A DNA stretch of 64,000 bases from Streptomyces qinzhouensis (GCF_007856155.1 NZ_CP042266.1:3038001-3102000); one strand, 5' to 3'; counted from the first letter of the stretch, positions 16,784 to 25,882 are shown. Numbers and translations are program-made. Notes: generated by a model from the sequence alone, not told the origin.

Positions 16784-17752
16784 ATGACGGACACTCCAGT
16801 ACGCCTGCTGAATCTTCTCTCCCTCCTCCAGACGCCGCGCGAGTGGCCGGGCAGTGAGCTGGCCGACCGGCTCGCGGTGAGCACCCGGACCATCCGCCGG
16901 GATATCGACCGGCTCCGGGATCTGGGCTATCCGGTGGAGGCCACGAAAGGCGCGATCGGTGGATACCGGCTGGTCGCGGGGGCGGCGATGCCTCCGCTGC
17001 TGCTCGACGACGAGGAGACGGTGGCGATCGCGGTGGGGCTGCGGGCCGGGGCGGGGCATGCCATCGAGGGCGTCGAGGAGGCATCCGTACGGGCTCTGGC
17101 AAAGCTGGAGCAGGTGCTGCCGAACCGGCTGCGGCACCGGGTGACGACCCTGCAGAACGCGACGATCCCGCTGGTCCGCGGCGACGGCGCGACGATCGAC
17201 CCGCGGACGCTGACCGTGATCGCGGGCGCGGTGAGCGGGCGGGAGAAGCTGCGCTTCGGCTACCGCGCCGGGGACGGTGCCGAGTCGAAGCGGCTGGTGG
17301 AGCCGTATCGGCTGGTCTCGACGGGGTGGCGCTGGTATCTGGTGGCGTACGACCTGGACCGGGGGGACTGGCGGACCTTCCGGGTGGACCGGGTGTCGGA
17401 TCCGTTCGCGACGGGGGCCCGGTTCGCCGAGCGGGAGCTGCCGATGGGCAGTGGGGCGGAGCTGCTGCGGGCGACGATGTCGGCGCGGTCGCGGAAGGAG
17501 CGCGATGTCGATGTGTCGTTCGAGGCACCGGCGGAGTTCGTGGCGGCCCGGCTGCCGGGGCATCTGGGTGTGCCGGTGCCGACGGGGGACCTGAGCTGCC
17601 GGCTGCGGCACCGCTCCACGGACTCGGTGGAGTGGCTGGCGGTACGGCTGGCCCTGGTGGACTGCGAGTTCACCGTCCATGGGCCGGTGGAACTGGTGGA
17701 GTACGTGAGGGACCTCGGCGCGCGTCTGACCCGGTCGACGGCGGCGGCCTGA
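16784..17752 (+). CDS. YafY-type transcriptional regulator (HTH + WYL domain)
   Basis: 322 residues. An N-terminal winged helix (LLNLLSLLQ, ELADRLAVSTRTIRRDIDRLRDLGYPV) of the DeoR/HTH_11 type is followed by a WYL domain; VEPYRLVSTGWRWYLVAYDLDRGDWRTFRVDRV carries the conserved Trp-Tyr-Leu in WYL, with Arg residues that may bind a nucleotide-like ligand. The C-terminal third is the WCX segment. It is divergent from an EmrB/QacA exporter and likely senses a compound that the pump removes. Confidence 0.88.
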   Translation: MTDTPVRLLNLLSLLQTPREWPGSELADRLAVSTRTIRRDIDRLRDLGYPVEATKGAIGGYRLVAGAAMPPLLLDDEETVAIAVGLRAGAGHAIEGVEEASVRALAKLEQVLPNRLRHRVTTLQNATIPLVRGDGATIDPRTLTVIAGAVSGREKLRFGYRAGDGAESKRLVEPYRLVSTGWRWYLVAYDLDRGDWRTFRVDRVSDPFATGARFAERELPMGSGAELLRATMSARSRKERDVDVSFEAPAEFVAARLPGHLGVPVPTGDLSCRLRHRSTDSVEWLAVRLALVDCEFTVHGPVELVEYVRDLGARLTRSTAAA

Positions 17753-18309
17753 AGCGGCCGAAGCGATCGGCGGCGACGGCGACGGCGGGCCGGGCAGCGA
17801 TCGACGAGACAGTCCGGGGCGGTCGGTGCGCGCGCCTGATACGGCCGACCGCGGTCCACCGCGGTCCACGGCGGTCGGCAGCCGTCGGCGCGTGCGTCTG
17901 ACAAGGCCGCCACCGGTCAGGCCGGAGCCCCCACCGGGGGCGGCCGCCGTCCCGGCGGGCCGTGCGGCACGGGCCCAGCCGGAAAACGGGCCCGCCCAGC
18001 CGGACCGGCCGGGGCCGGGAAACCGGGCCCACCGGAAGACCAGACCGAACAGGCTGAACAGGCCGACCGGGTCAACCGGAAGACCGGGCCGAGCGCGCCC
18101 GGCCGGCGCGCGCCGACCGCACGCAGGGTGCCGGGAGCCCCCACGGCGCCGCCCGCGGCAAGGGAAGGACCCCGAGGCCGGGGGGAGGGCCTCGGGGTCC
18201 GCTCTATGGGGGGCCTTGCCCGGCCCCCGGGTGGCGGGGTCCCGCCTGGGACGCGCCGCCGGTCGGGCGGGAGTACGGCTGCCGGCGGCCCGGCCGCCGC
18301 CACGACCCG
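17753..18309. other. Intergenic region with repeats and hairpins, no gene
   Basis: I see no gene. A hairpin with 9-bp arms (GCCGACCGC at 17844-17852, GCGGTCGGC at 17871-17879) lies 90 bases after the WYL gene and may terminate it. From 17930 to 18130 the sequence drifts through imperfect copies of ACCGG-AAGACC-type blocks. The hrdD terminator is at 18167. Confidence 0.6.
18167..18200. terminator. Strong terminator downstream of hrdD
   Basis: Perfect 13-bp inverted repeat, GGACCCCGAGGCC (18167-18179) and its complement at 18188-18200, with an 8-base loop. It lies 110 bases past the hrdD stop on the minus strand and can act in both directions. Confidence 0.75.
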
Positions 18310-19311
18310 CTACGCCGCCTCGTCGAAGCCCGTGTCCCGGGCCATCCGCTTCAGCTCCAGCAGCGCGTGCTTTTCGATCTGGCGAATACGCTCCCGCGTC
18401 AGGCCGTGCTGCTTGCCGACCTCGGTCAGGGTGCGCTCCCGGCCGTCCACGATGCCGTACCGCATCCGGATGATGGAGGCGGTGCGCTGGTCCAGCTGTC
18501 CGATCAGATCGTCGAGTCCCTCGCTGCGCAGCAGCGTCAGCACGGACTGTTCCGGCGAGATCGCCGAGGTGTCCTCCAGCAGATCCCCGAACTGGGTCTC
18601 CCCGGCGTCGTCCACGGCCATGTTCAGGCTGACGGGGTCGCGGGCCCAGTCGAGGACATCCGTAACGCGCGCGGGGGTGGAGCCGAGCTCCTCCGCGATC
18701 TCGGCGGCCTCCGGCTCCCGGCCCTTCTCCCGGTTGAACTCGCGCTGCACCCGGCGGATCCGGCCCAGCTCCTCCACCAGATGGACGGGGAGCCGGATGG
18801 TGCGCGACTGGTCGGCTATGGAGCGGGTGATGGCCTGGCGGATCCACCACGTCGCATACGTGGAGAACTTGAAGCCCTTCGCGTAGTCGAACTTCTCGAC
18901 CGCGCGGACCAGGCCCGCGTTCCCCTCCTGGATGAGGTCGAGCAGCGGCAGTCCGCTGCGCGGATAGCGGCGGGCGACGGCCACGACCAGCCGGAGGTTG
19001 GAGCGGATGAACTCGTCCTTCGCGCGCTCGCCCGCGGCGGCCAGCGCCTCCAGCTCCTCGCGCCCGGCTCCGCCCGCGTCACCGGTGATCTCGCCGTCGA
19101 GTATCTGCCGGGCATACACCCCGGCCTCGATGGTCTGGGACAGCTCGACTTCGCGGGCCGCGTCCAGCAGCGGTGTACGCGCGATCTCGTCGAGGTACAT
19201 GCCGACCAGGTCGCGGTCGGCTATCTCTCCACCGGAGGCGCGAGCGCTGCTGGCCCGGCCAGTGGTCCCCTTGGTCTCGGACTGGCGACGGGCGACGGCA
19301 CGGGTGGCCAT
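18310..19311 (-). CDS. hrdD: RNA polymerase principal-like sigma factor HrdD
   Basis: 333 residues. Complete group 1/2 sigma-70 layout: region 1.2 (DLVGMYLDEIARTPLL), region 2 with AKDEFIRSNLRLVVAVARRY, the -10 recognition helix FKFSTYATWWIRQAI, region 3, and region 4 with the HTH LTEVGKQHGLTRERIRQIE. The N-terminus MATRAVARRQSE and the length match HrdD of S. coelicolor as I remember it. The ATG at 19311 has GGGAGC upstream; a longer frame to 19413 is not supported. HrdD is a non-essential paralogue of HrdB, known to depend on sigma-R in S. coelicolor. Confidence 0.93.
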   Translation of the reverse strand: MATRAVARRQSETKGTTGRASSARASGGEIADRDLVGMYLDEIARTPLLDAAREVELSQTIEAGVYARQILDGEITGDAGGAGREELEALAAAGERAKDEFIRSNLRLVVAVARRYPRSGLPLLDLIQEGNAGLVRAVEKFDYAKGFKFSTYATWWIRQAITRSIADQSRTIRLPVHLVEELGRIRRVQREFNREKGREPEAAEIAEELGSTPARVTDVLDWARDPVSLNMAVDDAGETQFGDLLEDTSAISPEQSVLTLLRSEGLDDLIGQLDQRTASIIRMRYGIVDGRERTLTEVGKQHGLTRERIRQIEKHALLELKRMARDTGFDEAA

Positions 19312-19371
19312 GCGAGCTCCCTTGCTGAGTAGGTCACGACACCCTTCCGGGTGCCCTGCATCCGATGGAAT

Positions 19372-19399
19372 CAACGATTGCAATCCGGACAGAATTCCC
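19372..19399 (-). promoter_or_regulatory. Sigma-R promoter of hrdD
   Basis: On the minus strand GGGAAT (19399-19394), 18 bases, GTTG (19375-19372). This is a perfect match to the sigma-R (thiol-oxidative stress) consensus GGGAAT-N18-GTTG. It lies about 60 bases upstream of the hrdD start, which gives a short leader. Confidence 0.85.
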
Positions 19400-19459
19400 G
19401 TGGAGCCCGACATTTTTTATGATCTTGCAGTACCCTGTCCGGCCACATGAGGAGGTCGT

Positions 19460-19999
19460 ATGATCCGGTCCGGGCGGACACAGGCAGAGGTGCAGGTCAG
19501 AGCGGGGACGGAGGGCGATCTCGCGGAGCTGACCGCGCTCTACAACCACTACATCGTGGAGACACCCATCACGTTCGACACCGCTCCGTTCACCGCTGAG
19601 GAGCGGCTGCCGTGGTTGCGCTCCCACCCTGAAGACGGCCCCCACCGCCTTCTGGTTGCCCGGGACGCGGGACAGGCCCTGCTCGGCTACGTCACCACCA
19701 GCCCGCTGCGGCCCAAGGCCGCGTACGCGACCTCGGTCGAGGTCAGCGTCTACTGCGCCCCCGACGCGGGCGGCAAGGGCGTGGGCACGGCGCTGTACGA
19801 GCATCTGTTCAAGGCGCTGGAGGGTGAGGACGTCCACCGGGCGTACGCGGGAATAACCCAGCCGAACGACGCGTCGGCGCGGCTCCACACCCGCTTCGGC
19901 TTCCGCCCCGTGGGCACGTACACGGAGGCGGGCCGGAAGTTCGGCCGCTACTGGGACATCACCTGGTACGAGAAGCGGCTCGGCCCCGGCGAGGCGTAG
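19460..19999 (+). CDS. GNAT N-acetyltransferase (phosphinothricin acetyltransferase-like)
   Basis: 179 residues. The protein follows the PAT/Bar layout: a VRAGTEGDLAELTALYNHYIVETPITFDTAPFT start, the acetyl-CoA loop VYCAPDAGGKGVGTALYEHLF (Q/RxxGxG/A type), and the ending NDASARLHTRFGFRPVGTYTEAGRKFGRYWDITWYEK. Members acetylate the amino group of phosphinothricin, methionine sulfoximine or similar amino acids. AGGAGG directly precedes the ATG at 19460. It is divergent from hrdD. Confidence 0.88.
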   Translation: MIRSGRTQAEVQVRAGTEGDLAELTALYNHYIVETPITFDTAPFTAEERLPWLRSHPEDGPHRLLVARDAGQALLGYVTTSPLRPKAAYATSVEVSVYCAPDAGGKGVGTALYEHLFKALEGEDVHRAYAGITQPNDASARLHTRFGFRPVGTYTEAGRKFGRYWDITWYEKRLGPGEA

Positions 20000-20126
20000 G
20001 ACCCGGGCTCCGGCCCCCGCCCCGACGGCTCCCGGACCGGGTCCGTGGACGTAGGGCAGAAGGCGGGGCCCGGGGTGGGACCACGGTCCGTTACGGGCCG
20101 CCACGGACCGCGTCTAAGGTCCGGCC

Positions 20127-21191
20127 ATGAGCACCGAACCCCGGCCCCGAACCCCTACCAGTGGCGTCCTCGACACCAGCGGCGTCCTCGACGAGGCCCT
20201 CGAGCGGATCCACGCCTCCGGTCCCGAGTTCCTGGGCTGGCTGAGCAATCACGCACCGATGGCCGTCGAGGCGCTGGTCCGCCACGGCGAGGCCGGTACG
20301 GTCCACCGCTGGCTGGACCGCTACCGCGAAAGGCTGGAGGAGCTGCCCGCGCCGTACGCGAGGATCACCGCCGACAACCGGCGTGAGGCCCTCGGAGATC
20401 CCCGCCGGATCACCGACTGGGCACGCTACTTCGAGCGGGAGGTCGCCGAGCGGCCGTGGCGGGAGGTGCTGGCCGAGTGGTGGCCCGAGCTGCTGCCGGG
20501 CATCGCGGGCGGTGCCACGCATCCGGTGATCCGGGTGGGTCACGCCGTGCGGACTCTGCTGACGACGGAGGAGACCGCGCCCCGGACCGCCGAGCTGGCG
20601 CACGGTCTCGGCTACTGGGCGGCCCGGCACGCGCCGCTGCCGGCCGGACTGCGATTCACGCCCGCGCCCGGGACGGCCGCCGCGGCGCTCGACGCGGTGG
20701 CGCCCGTACCGGATCAGTCGGGCGGGATCACATCACGCCTCGACCAGCTGACCGCCCTGCCCGGCTGGGGGGCCGGTTCCGCCGCCCCGGAGGAGGCCGC
20801 GGCACGACTGCGCGAACTGGTGACCGTCGCGACGCACCGGTACGCGACCCACGGTCACGCCGAGCCGACGATGCTGGTCCACGCGGCGACCGCGCCCAAT
20901 GCCGTCCTGCGGACCCTGCCCGCGCTCCCCGGCGAGCTGTGGGCGCCGAGCCTGGCGGCCGCATGGGCCGCGTCGGCCGCGGTGACCGCGGCATACGTCC
21001 CGGCGGGGCAGGCCGCGTGGGAGGGCGCGGGCGGCGCACCGGACCGGACACCGGAGGAGATCTTCGCGGCGGCCGCGGCCCACGGCGACGACCACACCAT
21101 CAAGTTCACGGACACGGCGCTGGACGTCGGGGACGCGACGGCGCTGACGGCGGCGGTCCGCTCGATCGACCTGAACGCACCGTTCCGGTAA
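20127..21191 (+). CDS. Questin oxidase family protein (DUF4243)
   Basis: 354 residues, soluble and mostly helical. Features are LDEALERIHASGPEFLGWLSNHAPMAVEALVRHG near the start, HRWLDRYRERLE, ALGDPRRITDWARYFEREVAERPWREVLAEWWPELLPGIAGGATHPVIRVGHAVRTL, and a final DDHTIKFTDTALD. The His-rich, helical pattern matches the questin oxidase (AflY/GedK) family, Baeyer-Villiger-type enzymes of fungal polyketide pathways; the bacterial substrate is unknown. There are no pathway genes nearby. Confidence 0.8.
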   Translation: MSTEPRPRTPTSGVLDTSGVLDEALERIHASGPEFLGWLSNHAPMAVEALVRHGEAGTVHRWLDRYRERLEELPAPYARITADNRREALGDPRRITDWARYFEREVAERPWREVLAEWWPELLPGIAGGATHPVIRVGHAVRTLLTTEETAPRTAELAHGLGYWAARHAPLPAGLRFTPAPGTAAAALDAVAPVPDQSGGITSRLDQLTALPGWGAGSAAPEEAAARLRELVTVATHRYATHGHAEPTMLVHAATAPNAVLRTLPALPGELWAPSLAAAWAASAAVTAAYVPAGQAAWEGAGGAPDRTPEEIFAAAAAHGDDHTIKFTDTALDVGDATALTAAVRSIDLNAPFR

Positions 21192-21290
21192 ACCGAACGG
21201 TTCCGGTAAGGCGAACGGGGTCCGGTAAGGCGAACCCTTCCGGTTGAAGCGAACCCTGCCGAACCGCTCCGGTAAACCGAACCGCTCCTA
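21185..21290 (+). repeat. Degenerate short tandem repeat after the questin oxidase-like gene
   Basis: Five to six imperfect copies of a block like CCGGTAARSCGAAC, spaced by 17 to 21 bases, fill the gap between two convergent genes. They contain no gene and no clear terminator hairpin. Confidence 0.6.
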
Positions 21291-21324
21291 TAGACCGCTC
21301 CGATAGGCCGCCCCGGCTACCGGC

Positions 21325-22125
21325 TCAGCCGAACTGCAGGGACCGTTTGGCGAGCCCCCACCAGAAGCCGTCGATCACACCGCGCCCCCGGTCCAGCTCC
21401 CCCTCCGCCGCGCCGAGGGTGACAAAGAGGGGGGCGAAGTGTTCGGTACGAGGGTGGGCGAGCCGCCCGGCCGGGGCGGCGTGCTCGAAGTCGAGCAGGG
21501 CGTCGACGTCGGCGGCGGCGAGCGCCTCCCGCCCCCAGTCGTCGAACTCGACGGACCAGCCCGGGACCCCGTCGTGCCGCAGGGCGGCGAGGTTGTGGGT
21601 GAAGAAGCCGCTGCCGACGATCAGTACGCCCTCGTCGCGGAGCGGCGCGAGCCTGCGCCCGATCTCCATCAGCCGCTGCGGGTCGAGCGTGGGCATCGAC
21701 ACCTGGAGGACAGGAATGCCGGCGTCCGGGTACATCTCCACGAGCGGTACATAGGCGCCGTGGTCGAGCCCCCGGTCCGGCACGTCCTGGACGGGCGTTC
21801 CGGCCCGGCGCAGCAGTTTCCGTACGGAGTCGGCGAGGGCGGGCGCGCCGGGGGCCGGGTAACGGACGCCGTAGTAGCGCTCGGGGAAGCCCCAGAAGTC
21901 GTACACCAGCGGCACGGTGGTGGTGGCGCCGAGGGCGAGGGGTGCTTCCTCCCAGTGGGCGGAGACGACCAGGATCGCGGTGGGCCGGGGCAGCCCGGCC
22001 GACCAGGCGGCGAGTTGGCCGGGCCAGACGGGGTCGTCCGCGAGCGGGGGCGCGCCGTGGGAGAGGTAGATCGCGGGCATGCGCCCCGCCGGGGGCGTGC
22101 CCGCCGCTTCGGATGCGGTGGTCAT
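21325..22125 (-). CDS. LigB-type extradiol dioxygenase (DODA/YgiD family)
   Basis: 266 residues. The class III extradiol dioxygenase fold is recognised from MPAIYLSHGAPPL (metal-binding His), ILVVSAHWEE (second His), YDFWGFPERYY, DRGLDHGAYVPL (His) and GSGFFTHNLAAL, ending HPRTEHFAPLFVTLGAA. Members use Fe or Zn to open aromatic rings such as catechol or DOPA. It is divergent from a MarR regulator, with a palindrome between them, so it is likely induced by an aromatic compound. Confidence 0.87.
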   Translation of the reverse strand: MTTASEAAGTPPAGRMPAIYLSHGAPPLADDPVWPGQLAAWSAGLPRPTAILVVSAHWEEAPLALGATTTVPLVYDFWGFPERYYGVRYPAPGAPALADSVRKLLRRAGTPVQDVPDRGLDHGAYVPLVEMYPDAGIPVLQVSMPTLDPQRLMEIGRRLAPLRDEGVLIVGSGFFTHNLAALRHDGVPGWSVEFDDWGREALAAADVDALLDFEHAAPAGRLAHPRTEHFAPLFVTLGAAEGELDRGRGVIDGFWWGLAKRSLQFG

Positions 22126-22140
22126 GAGGGCCCCGATCTA

Positions 22141-22193
22141 CTTGAATCTTCAAGCTACAGCCAGCCTAGACCGGATTTAGTTAAACTTTCAAG
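22141..22193. promoter_or_regulatory. MarR-type operators between dioxygenase and marR gene
   Basis: CTTGAATCTTCAAG (22141-22154) is a perfect palindrome with 6-bp arms. A second, weaker site TTAAACTTTCAAG (22181-22193) shares the TTCAAG half. Both lie in the 89-bp divergent gap, one close to each start codon. Confidence 0.65.
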
Positions 22194-22214
22194 AATGGGT
22201 CGTAGAGTAGAGGT

Positions 22215-22775
22215 ATGAATACGGCATCCACGGCACCCGTCGCCGACGGTGAAGGCGAAGACGCGGGCGGAGTCACGGGCGGGGGCGGCCCGGTGCCGCG
22301 CTGGCTCAGCGATGACGAACAGCGCGCCTGGCGCGCCTATCTCCATGCCACCACCCTCTTCGACGATCATCTCGACCGCCAGTTGCAGCGCGATGCCGGG
22401 ATGCCGCACATCTACTACGGGCTGCTGGTCCAGCTCTCGCAGGCGCCGCGGCGCCGCAAGCGGATGACCGATCTGGCGATCGACGCCAAGATCACCCGCT
22501 CCCGCCTCTCGCACGCCGTCGCCCGGCTGGAACACAAGGGCTGGGTACGGCGCGAGGACTGCCCCTCCGACAAACGCGGCCAGAACGCGGTGCTGACGGA
22601 CGAGGGGTACGCGGTGCTGGAGGAGGCCGCGCCCGGCCATGTCGAGGCGGTGCGCCAGGCGATGTTCGACCGGCTGTCACCGGAGCAGGTCGAACAGCTC
22701 GGCGAGATCATGCTGATCATCGCGGACGGCCTCCAGCCCTCGGACTCCGGCGCCGACCTGCCCTGGCTGCGCTGA
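22215..22775 (+). CDS. MarR family transcriptional regulator
   Basis: 186 residues. After a 30-residue low-complexity start comes the MarR fold: LDRQLQRDAGMPHIYYGLLVQLSQAP, the winged HTH (MTDLAIDAKITRSRLSHAVARLEHKGWVRREDCPSDKRGQNAVLTDEGYAVLEEAAPGH) and a C-terminal dimer helix. The DxRG wing motif appears as DKRG. It probably represses itself and the divergent LigB-type dioxygenase. Confidence 0.9.
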   Translation: MNTASTAPVADGEGEDAGGVTGGGGPVPRWLSDDEQRAWRAYLHATTLFDDHLDRQLQRDAGMPHIYYGLLVQLSQAPRRRKRMTDLAIDAKITRSRLSHAVARLEHKGWVRREDCPSDKRGQNAVLTDEGYAVLEEAAPGHVEAVRQAMFDRLSPEQVEQLGEIMLIIADGLQPSDSGADLPWLR

Positions 22776-22847
22776 GCCACCGCCCGGCCCAGCGACCGAA
22801 AGCAACCGCCGCCCGGCCCGCCGGGGCCGCCCCCGGACACGGCGAAG

Positions 22848-22886
22848 GGCCCCGCCGGATCGAATGGTTCGCTCCGACGGGGCCCT
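22848..22886. terminator. Terminator after the marR gene
   Basis: Inverted repeat GGGCCCCG (22848-22855) and CGGGGCCC (22879-22886), extended inward by partly pairing bases, in the gap between two convergent genes. Confidence 0.6.
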
Positions 22887-22977
22887 GCCGCCCGGATCGC
22901 CGCCCGCTCCCCCGGAGCAGCGGGCGGCGCACCCGCGGCGGGACGGTAGCCTTCCGGCCACCGTCCCCTCAGCGCCG

Positions 22978-23057
22978 CAAGGCACTCGGGGCACTCAGTC
23001 CGCCCACCGCACCCGGCACCAAGCACTCAGCAGTCGGCACTCAGCACTCAGTACTCA
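22978..23057 (+). repeat. Short CACTCAG repeat at the 3' end of the exporter gene
   Basis: CACTCAG or close variants occur about six times, with irregular spacing, just before and into the stop codon of the exporter on the minus strand. It has no unit longer than 8 bases and no regular spacers. Confidence 0.6.
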
Positions 23058-24608
23058 GTGCGCGATAACGGGAATCTTCACCTCCGCGTCCGCGCCCTCG
23101 CCGCCGGACGCGGCATCGGACCCGTCCGCACCCGGCTTGCCCGCGTTGATCAGCACCAGGGCGATCACGGCGGAGACCACCAGGATGGCGACCGCCCACC
23201 AGATCGCGGTGGTGAAGCCGTGGACCATGCCCTGGAACTGGAGCAGCTTCGGATCGGCCGCACCCGCCGCACGGTCGGTGATGTACGAGGTGGTGGCCGA
23301 GGCCGCGATCGTGTTCAGCAGGGCCGTACCGATGGCGCCGCCGACCTGCTGGGAGGTGTTGACCATCGCGGAGGCGACTCCGGCGTCCGTGGGCCGCACC
23401 CCGTAGGTGGCGAGCGCCATCGCGGGCATGAACGCCGTGCCCATGCCGAGGCCGAGCAGCAGCTGCGCGGGCAGGATCACCGCCGGGTACGAGGCGCCGA
23501 CCTCCAGCTGGGTCAGCATCAGCATGCCCAGCGCGGCGACCAGGAAGCCGGGGCCCATCAGCCAGCGCGCCGGGAGCCGGGTCATCAGCCGGGTGCCGAT
23601 CTGGGTGGAGCCCACGATCATGCCGACGATCATCGGCAGGAAGGCGAAGCCGGTCTTGACCGGCGAGTACCCCTCGACGACCTGGAGGTAGATCGTCAGG
23701 AAGAGGAAGAGGCCGAACATCGCGATGATGGCGAGGCCGAGGGAGAGATAGATCCCGCCCCGGTTGCGCTCGGTCAGCACCCGCAGCGGCAGCAGCGGCG
23801 CCTTGACCTTGGCCTCGGTGACCACGAAGGCGGCCAGCAGCACCACGGAGGACACGAACATGCCGATCGTCAGGCCGTCCGACCAGCCGGAGTGCTCGGC
23901 GCGGGCGAAACCGTAGACCAGTGCCACCAGACCGAGCGTGGACAGGATGACGCCGGGGATGTCCAGCGTGGAGCGGTTACGGGCGCCCTCGGGCTCCCGG
24001 ATCACCAGATAGGCGCCGACGGCCGCGACGATCGCGAAGGGGATGTTGACGTAGAACGTCCAGCGCCAGTCCAGGTACTCGGTGAGGAAGCCGCCGAGGA
24101 TCAGACCGACGGCGCCACCGCCACCGGCGATCGCACCGTAGATACCGAAGGCCTTGGCGCGCTCCTTGGCATCGGTGAACATCACGGCGAGCAGCGACAG
24201 CGCGGCGGGCGCCAGCAGCGCGCCGAAGACGCCCTGGAGGGCCCGGGCGCCCAGCATCATCGCCTCACCGGTGGCGGCACCGCCGAGCGCGGAGGCCACG
24301 GCGAAGCCGATGAGGCCGACGATGAACGTCCGCTGCCGGCCCCAGATATCGGCTATCCGGCCGCCGAAGAGGAGGAGACCGCCGAAGGCGAGCGCGTAGG
24401 CCGTGATGACCCACTGGCGGTTGCCGTCGGAGATGCCCAGGTCCTCCTGGGCGGTGGGCAGGGCGATGTTCACGATGGTGGCGTCGAGGACCACCATCAA
24501 CTGGGCGAGCGCGATGAAGACGAGCGCCTTCCAGCGCGCCGGATCGGCACCGGTCGGGCCGGTATCCGCGAGGGCGGTGTCGGGGAGTGTGCGGTCGGTT
24601 TTTGACAT
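23055..24608 (-). CDS. EmrB/QacA (DHA2) family MFS exporter
   Basis: 517 residues, about 14 membrane helices. Motifs are DATIVNIALPTAQEDL, GGRIADIWGRQRTF (motif A), GGGAVGLILGGFLTEYLDWRWTFYVNIPF (motif C region) and an extended C-terminal tail. The annotated start is the ATG at 24608; a GTG at 24620 is also possible. A TetR regulator lies upstream in the same direction, 276 bases away, and half-site GGAAACGGG at 24648-24656 resembles that regulator's own operator. It should be an antibiotic or toxin exporter under TetR control. Confidence 0.88.
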   Translation of the reverse strand: MSKTDRTLPDTALADTGPTGADPARWKALVFIALAQLMVVLDATIVNIALPTAQEDLGISDGNRQWVITAYALAFGGLLLFGGRIADIWGRQRTFIVGLIGFAVASALGGAATGEAMMLGARALQGVFGALLAPAALSLLAVMFTDAKERAKAFGIYGAIAGGGGAVGLILGGFLTEYLDWRWTFYVNIPFAIVAAVGAYLVIREPEGARNRSTLDIPGVILSTLGLVALVYGFARAEHSGWSDGLTIGMFVSSVVLLAAFVVTEAKVKAPLLPLRVLTERNRGGIYLSLGLAIIAMFGLFLFLTIYLQVVEGYSPVKTGFAFLPMIVGMIVGSTQIGTRLMTRLPARWLMGPGFLVAALGMLMLTQLEVGASYPAVILPAQLLLGLGMGTAFMPAMALATYGVRPTDAGVASAMVNTSQQVGGAIGTALLNTIAASATTSYITDRAAGAADPKLLQFQGMVHGFTTAIWWAVAILVVSAVIALVLINAGKPGADGSDAASGGEGADAEVKIPVIAH

Positions 24609-24884
24609 GGCTGGGGCCACCTAGGAGTGCGAAGGGTTCACAAGGGCGGAAACGGGCGGACTGTCTGCGCGGCGGCCCGAGACCGGTCGGTCCGGTCGGT
24701 CGGCGTCGGCGGAACGGTTTGTACGGCTCGTACGGCTCGAATCTGTTCGTACGCGTCGGATCAGGGCGTACGGAATGGATCGGGTCGTACTGGTAGGGCC
24801 GTCAGGCTCGTCCGGTCAAGGTCGGCGGAATGAGGTCGAGGAAGTCGAGGAGGTCGAGGTCAGTGGCAGCTGTCAGGGCAGGGG

Positions 24885-25583
24885 TCAGTGGTGGCGCAAA
24901 TCCTCCAAGGTGGCCGGTCTTCCGGGGAGTTCGGAGCGTGCCGGGGCCTCGGCCCCGTCCAGGAAGAGCTGGAGATGGCGGTGGACGAAGGGCTCGTTGC
25001 TTTCGCGGCTCGTGCCCGGCAGGGGGCGGGTGAGCTGGCCGATGGCCACCATGAGATCGCCGGCGCCGACGTCCCGGCGCATCCGGCCGGCCGACTGGGC
25101 CCGTTCGATCAGGGCCGTCACCTCCGCCTCCAGGCGGGTGCGCCGGACGACCAGCTCGGGATGCTCCCGGTCGAAGGTCTCCTGAATCATCGGGCAGAGC
25201 GCCCCGGTTCGCTCGTCGGCCGCGCCGTGCACAAACCGGCGGACCGCGTCGAAGGGGTCGCTCTCCTCGGCCGCGGCCCGGATCGCCAGCTCGCAGGTGC
25301 GGTCCAGAACCGAGAGGACGACCTCGTGCACCAGGGAGAAGCGATCGGGGAAGTGGCGGTAGAGCGTGGCATTGCCGACACCCGCGCCACGGGCGATCTC
25401 GTCGAACGACACCTCCGGCCCGAAGGCCGTGAACATGTCCCGGGCGGTCCGGACGATCCGCTCCCGGTTCCGCTGGGCGTCCGCCCGGGGCCGGGTGCGC
25501 GCGGCTCGGCCCGGAGCGTCATGGGCACAGTCCGAGGGGACGGCCTCCACAACGGCCTCCCCGTCGGCGGTGCCGGCGGCCAT
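24885..25583 (-). CDS. TetR/AcrR family transcriptional regulator
   Basis: 232 residues. The HTH is RERIVRTARDMFTAFGPEVSFDEIARGAGVGNATLYRHFPDRFSLVHEV at about residues 40-90; the rest is the helical ligand-binding and dimer domain. The ATG at 25583 (MAAGTADGE) is taken as start; GTG at 25598 is an alternative, while the longer frame to 25748 would run through the operator. An 11-bp palindrome lies 100 bases upstream. The gene next downstream, an exporter, is the likely target. Confidence 0.87.
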   Translation of the reverse strand: MAAGTADGEAVVEAVPSDCAHDAPGRAARTRPRADAQRNRERIVRTARDMFTAFGPEVSFDEIARGAGVGNATLYRHFPDRFSLVHEVVLSVLDRTCELAIRAAAEESDPFDAVRRFVHGAADERTGALCPMIQETFDREHPELVVRRTRLEAEVTALIERAQSAGRMRRDVGAGDLMVAIGQLTRPLPGTSRESNEPFVHRHLQLFLDGAEAPARSELPGRPATLEDLRHH

Positions 25584-25684
25584 GCACACGATCCCCACTC
25601 CCCTTCCGTCGCCTTCTGCCGTGTCCCCGCGGGGCAACCGCCTCCGCGGGGACCCCCGGGCACTTCCCGGATGTCCGTTCCGCC

Positions 25685-25736
25685 GGAAACGGGGACCGGT
25701 TCCCCGTTTCCCTGCGGCAATGATTGCAAACGGGGA
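25685..25736. promoter_or_regulatory. Operator array between TetR gene and M6 protease gene
   Basis: GGAAACGGGGA (25685-25695), 5 bases, TCCCCGTTTCC (25701-25711): an 11-bp perfect inverted repeat. A third half-site AAACGGGGA follows at 25728-25736 and can also pair with the middle arm. The array sits in the 299-bp gap between the divergent TetR and M6 genes and so may control either or both. Confidence 0.65.
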
Positions 25737-25882
25737 GACCGTCCCCACTTATTTCCCGATTCGGATGTGACCTGCGTCAAACTCCCCGCTCCACCGAACA
25801 GCCCTCCGCGGCCGGCGCCGGCCCTCCCCCGAACGGCCCTGCTCCACGAGCGCCCCGCACCCGCCCGCCGGAGGCTGGGCCC

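Noticed and set aside
22978..23060. CACTCAG repeats as a CRISPR array
   Set aside because: Units are 7-8 bases with irregular short gaps, partly inside a coding region; no spacers and no cas genes.
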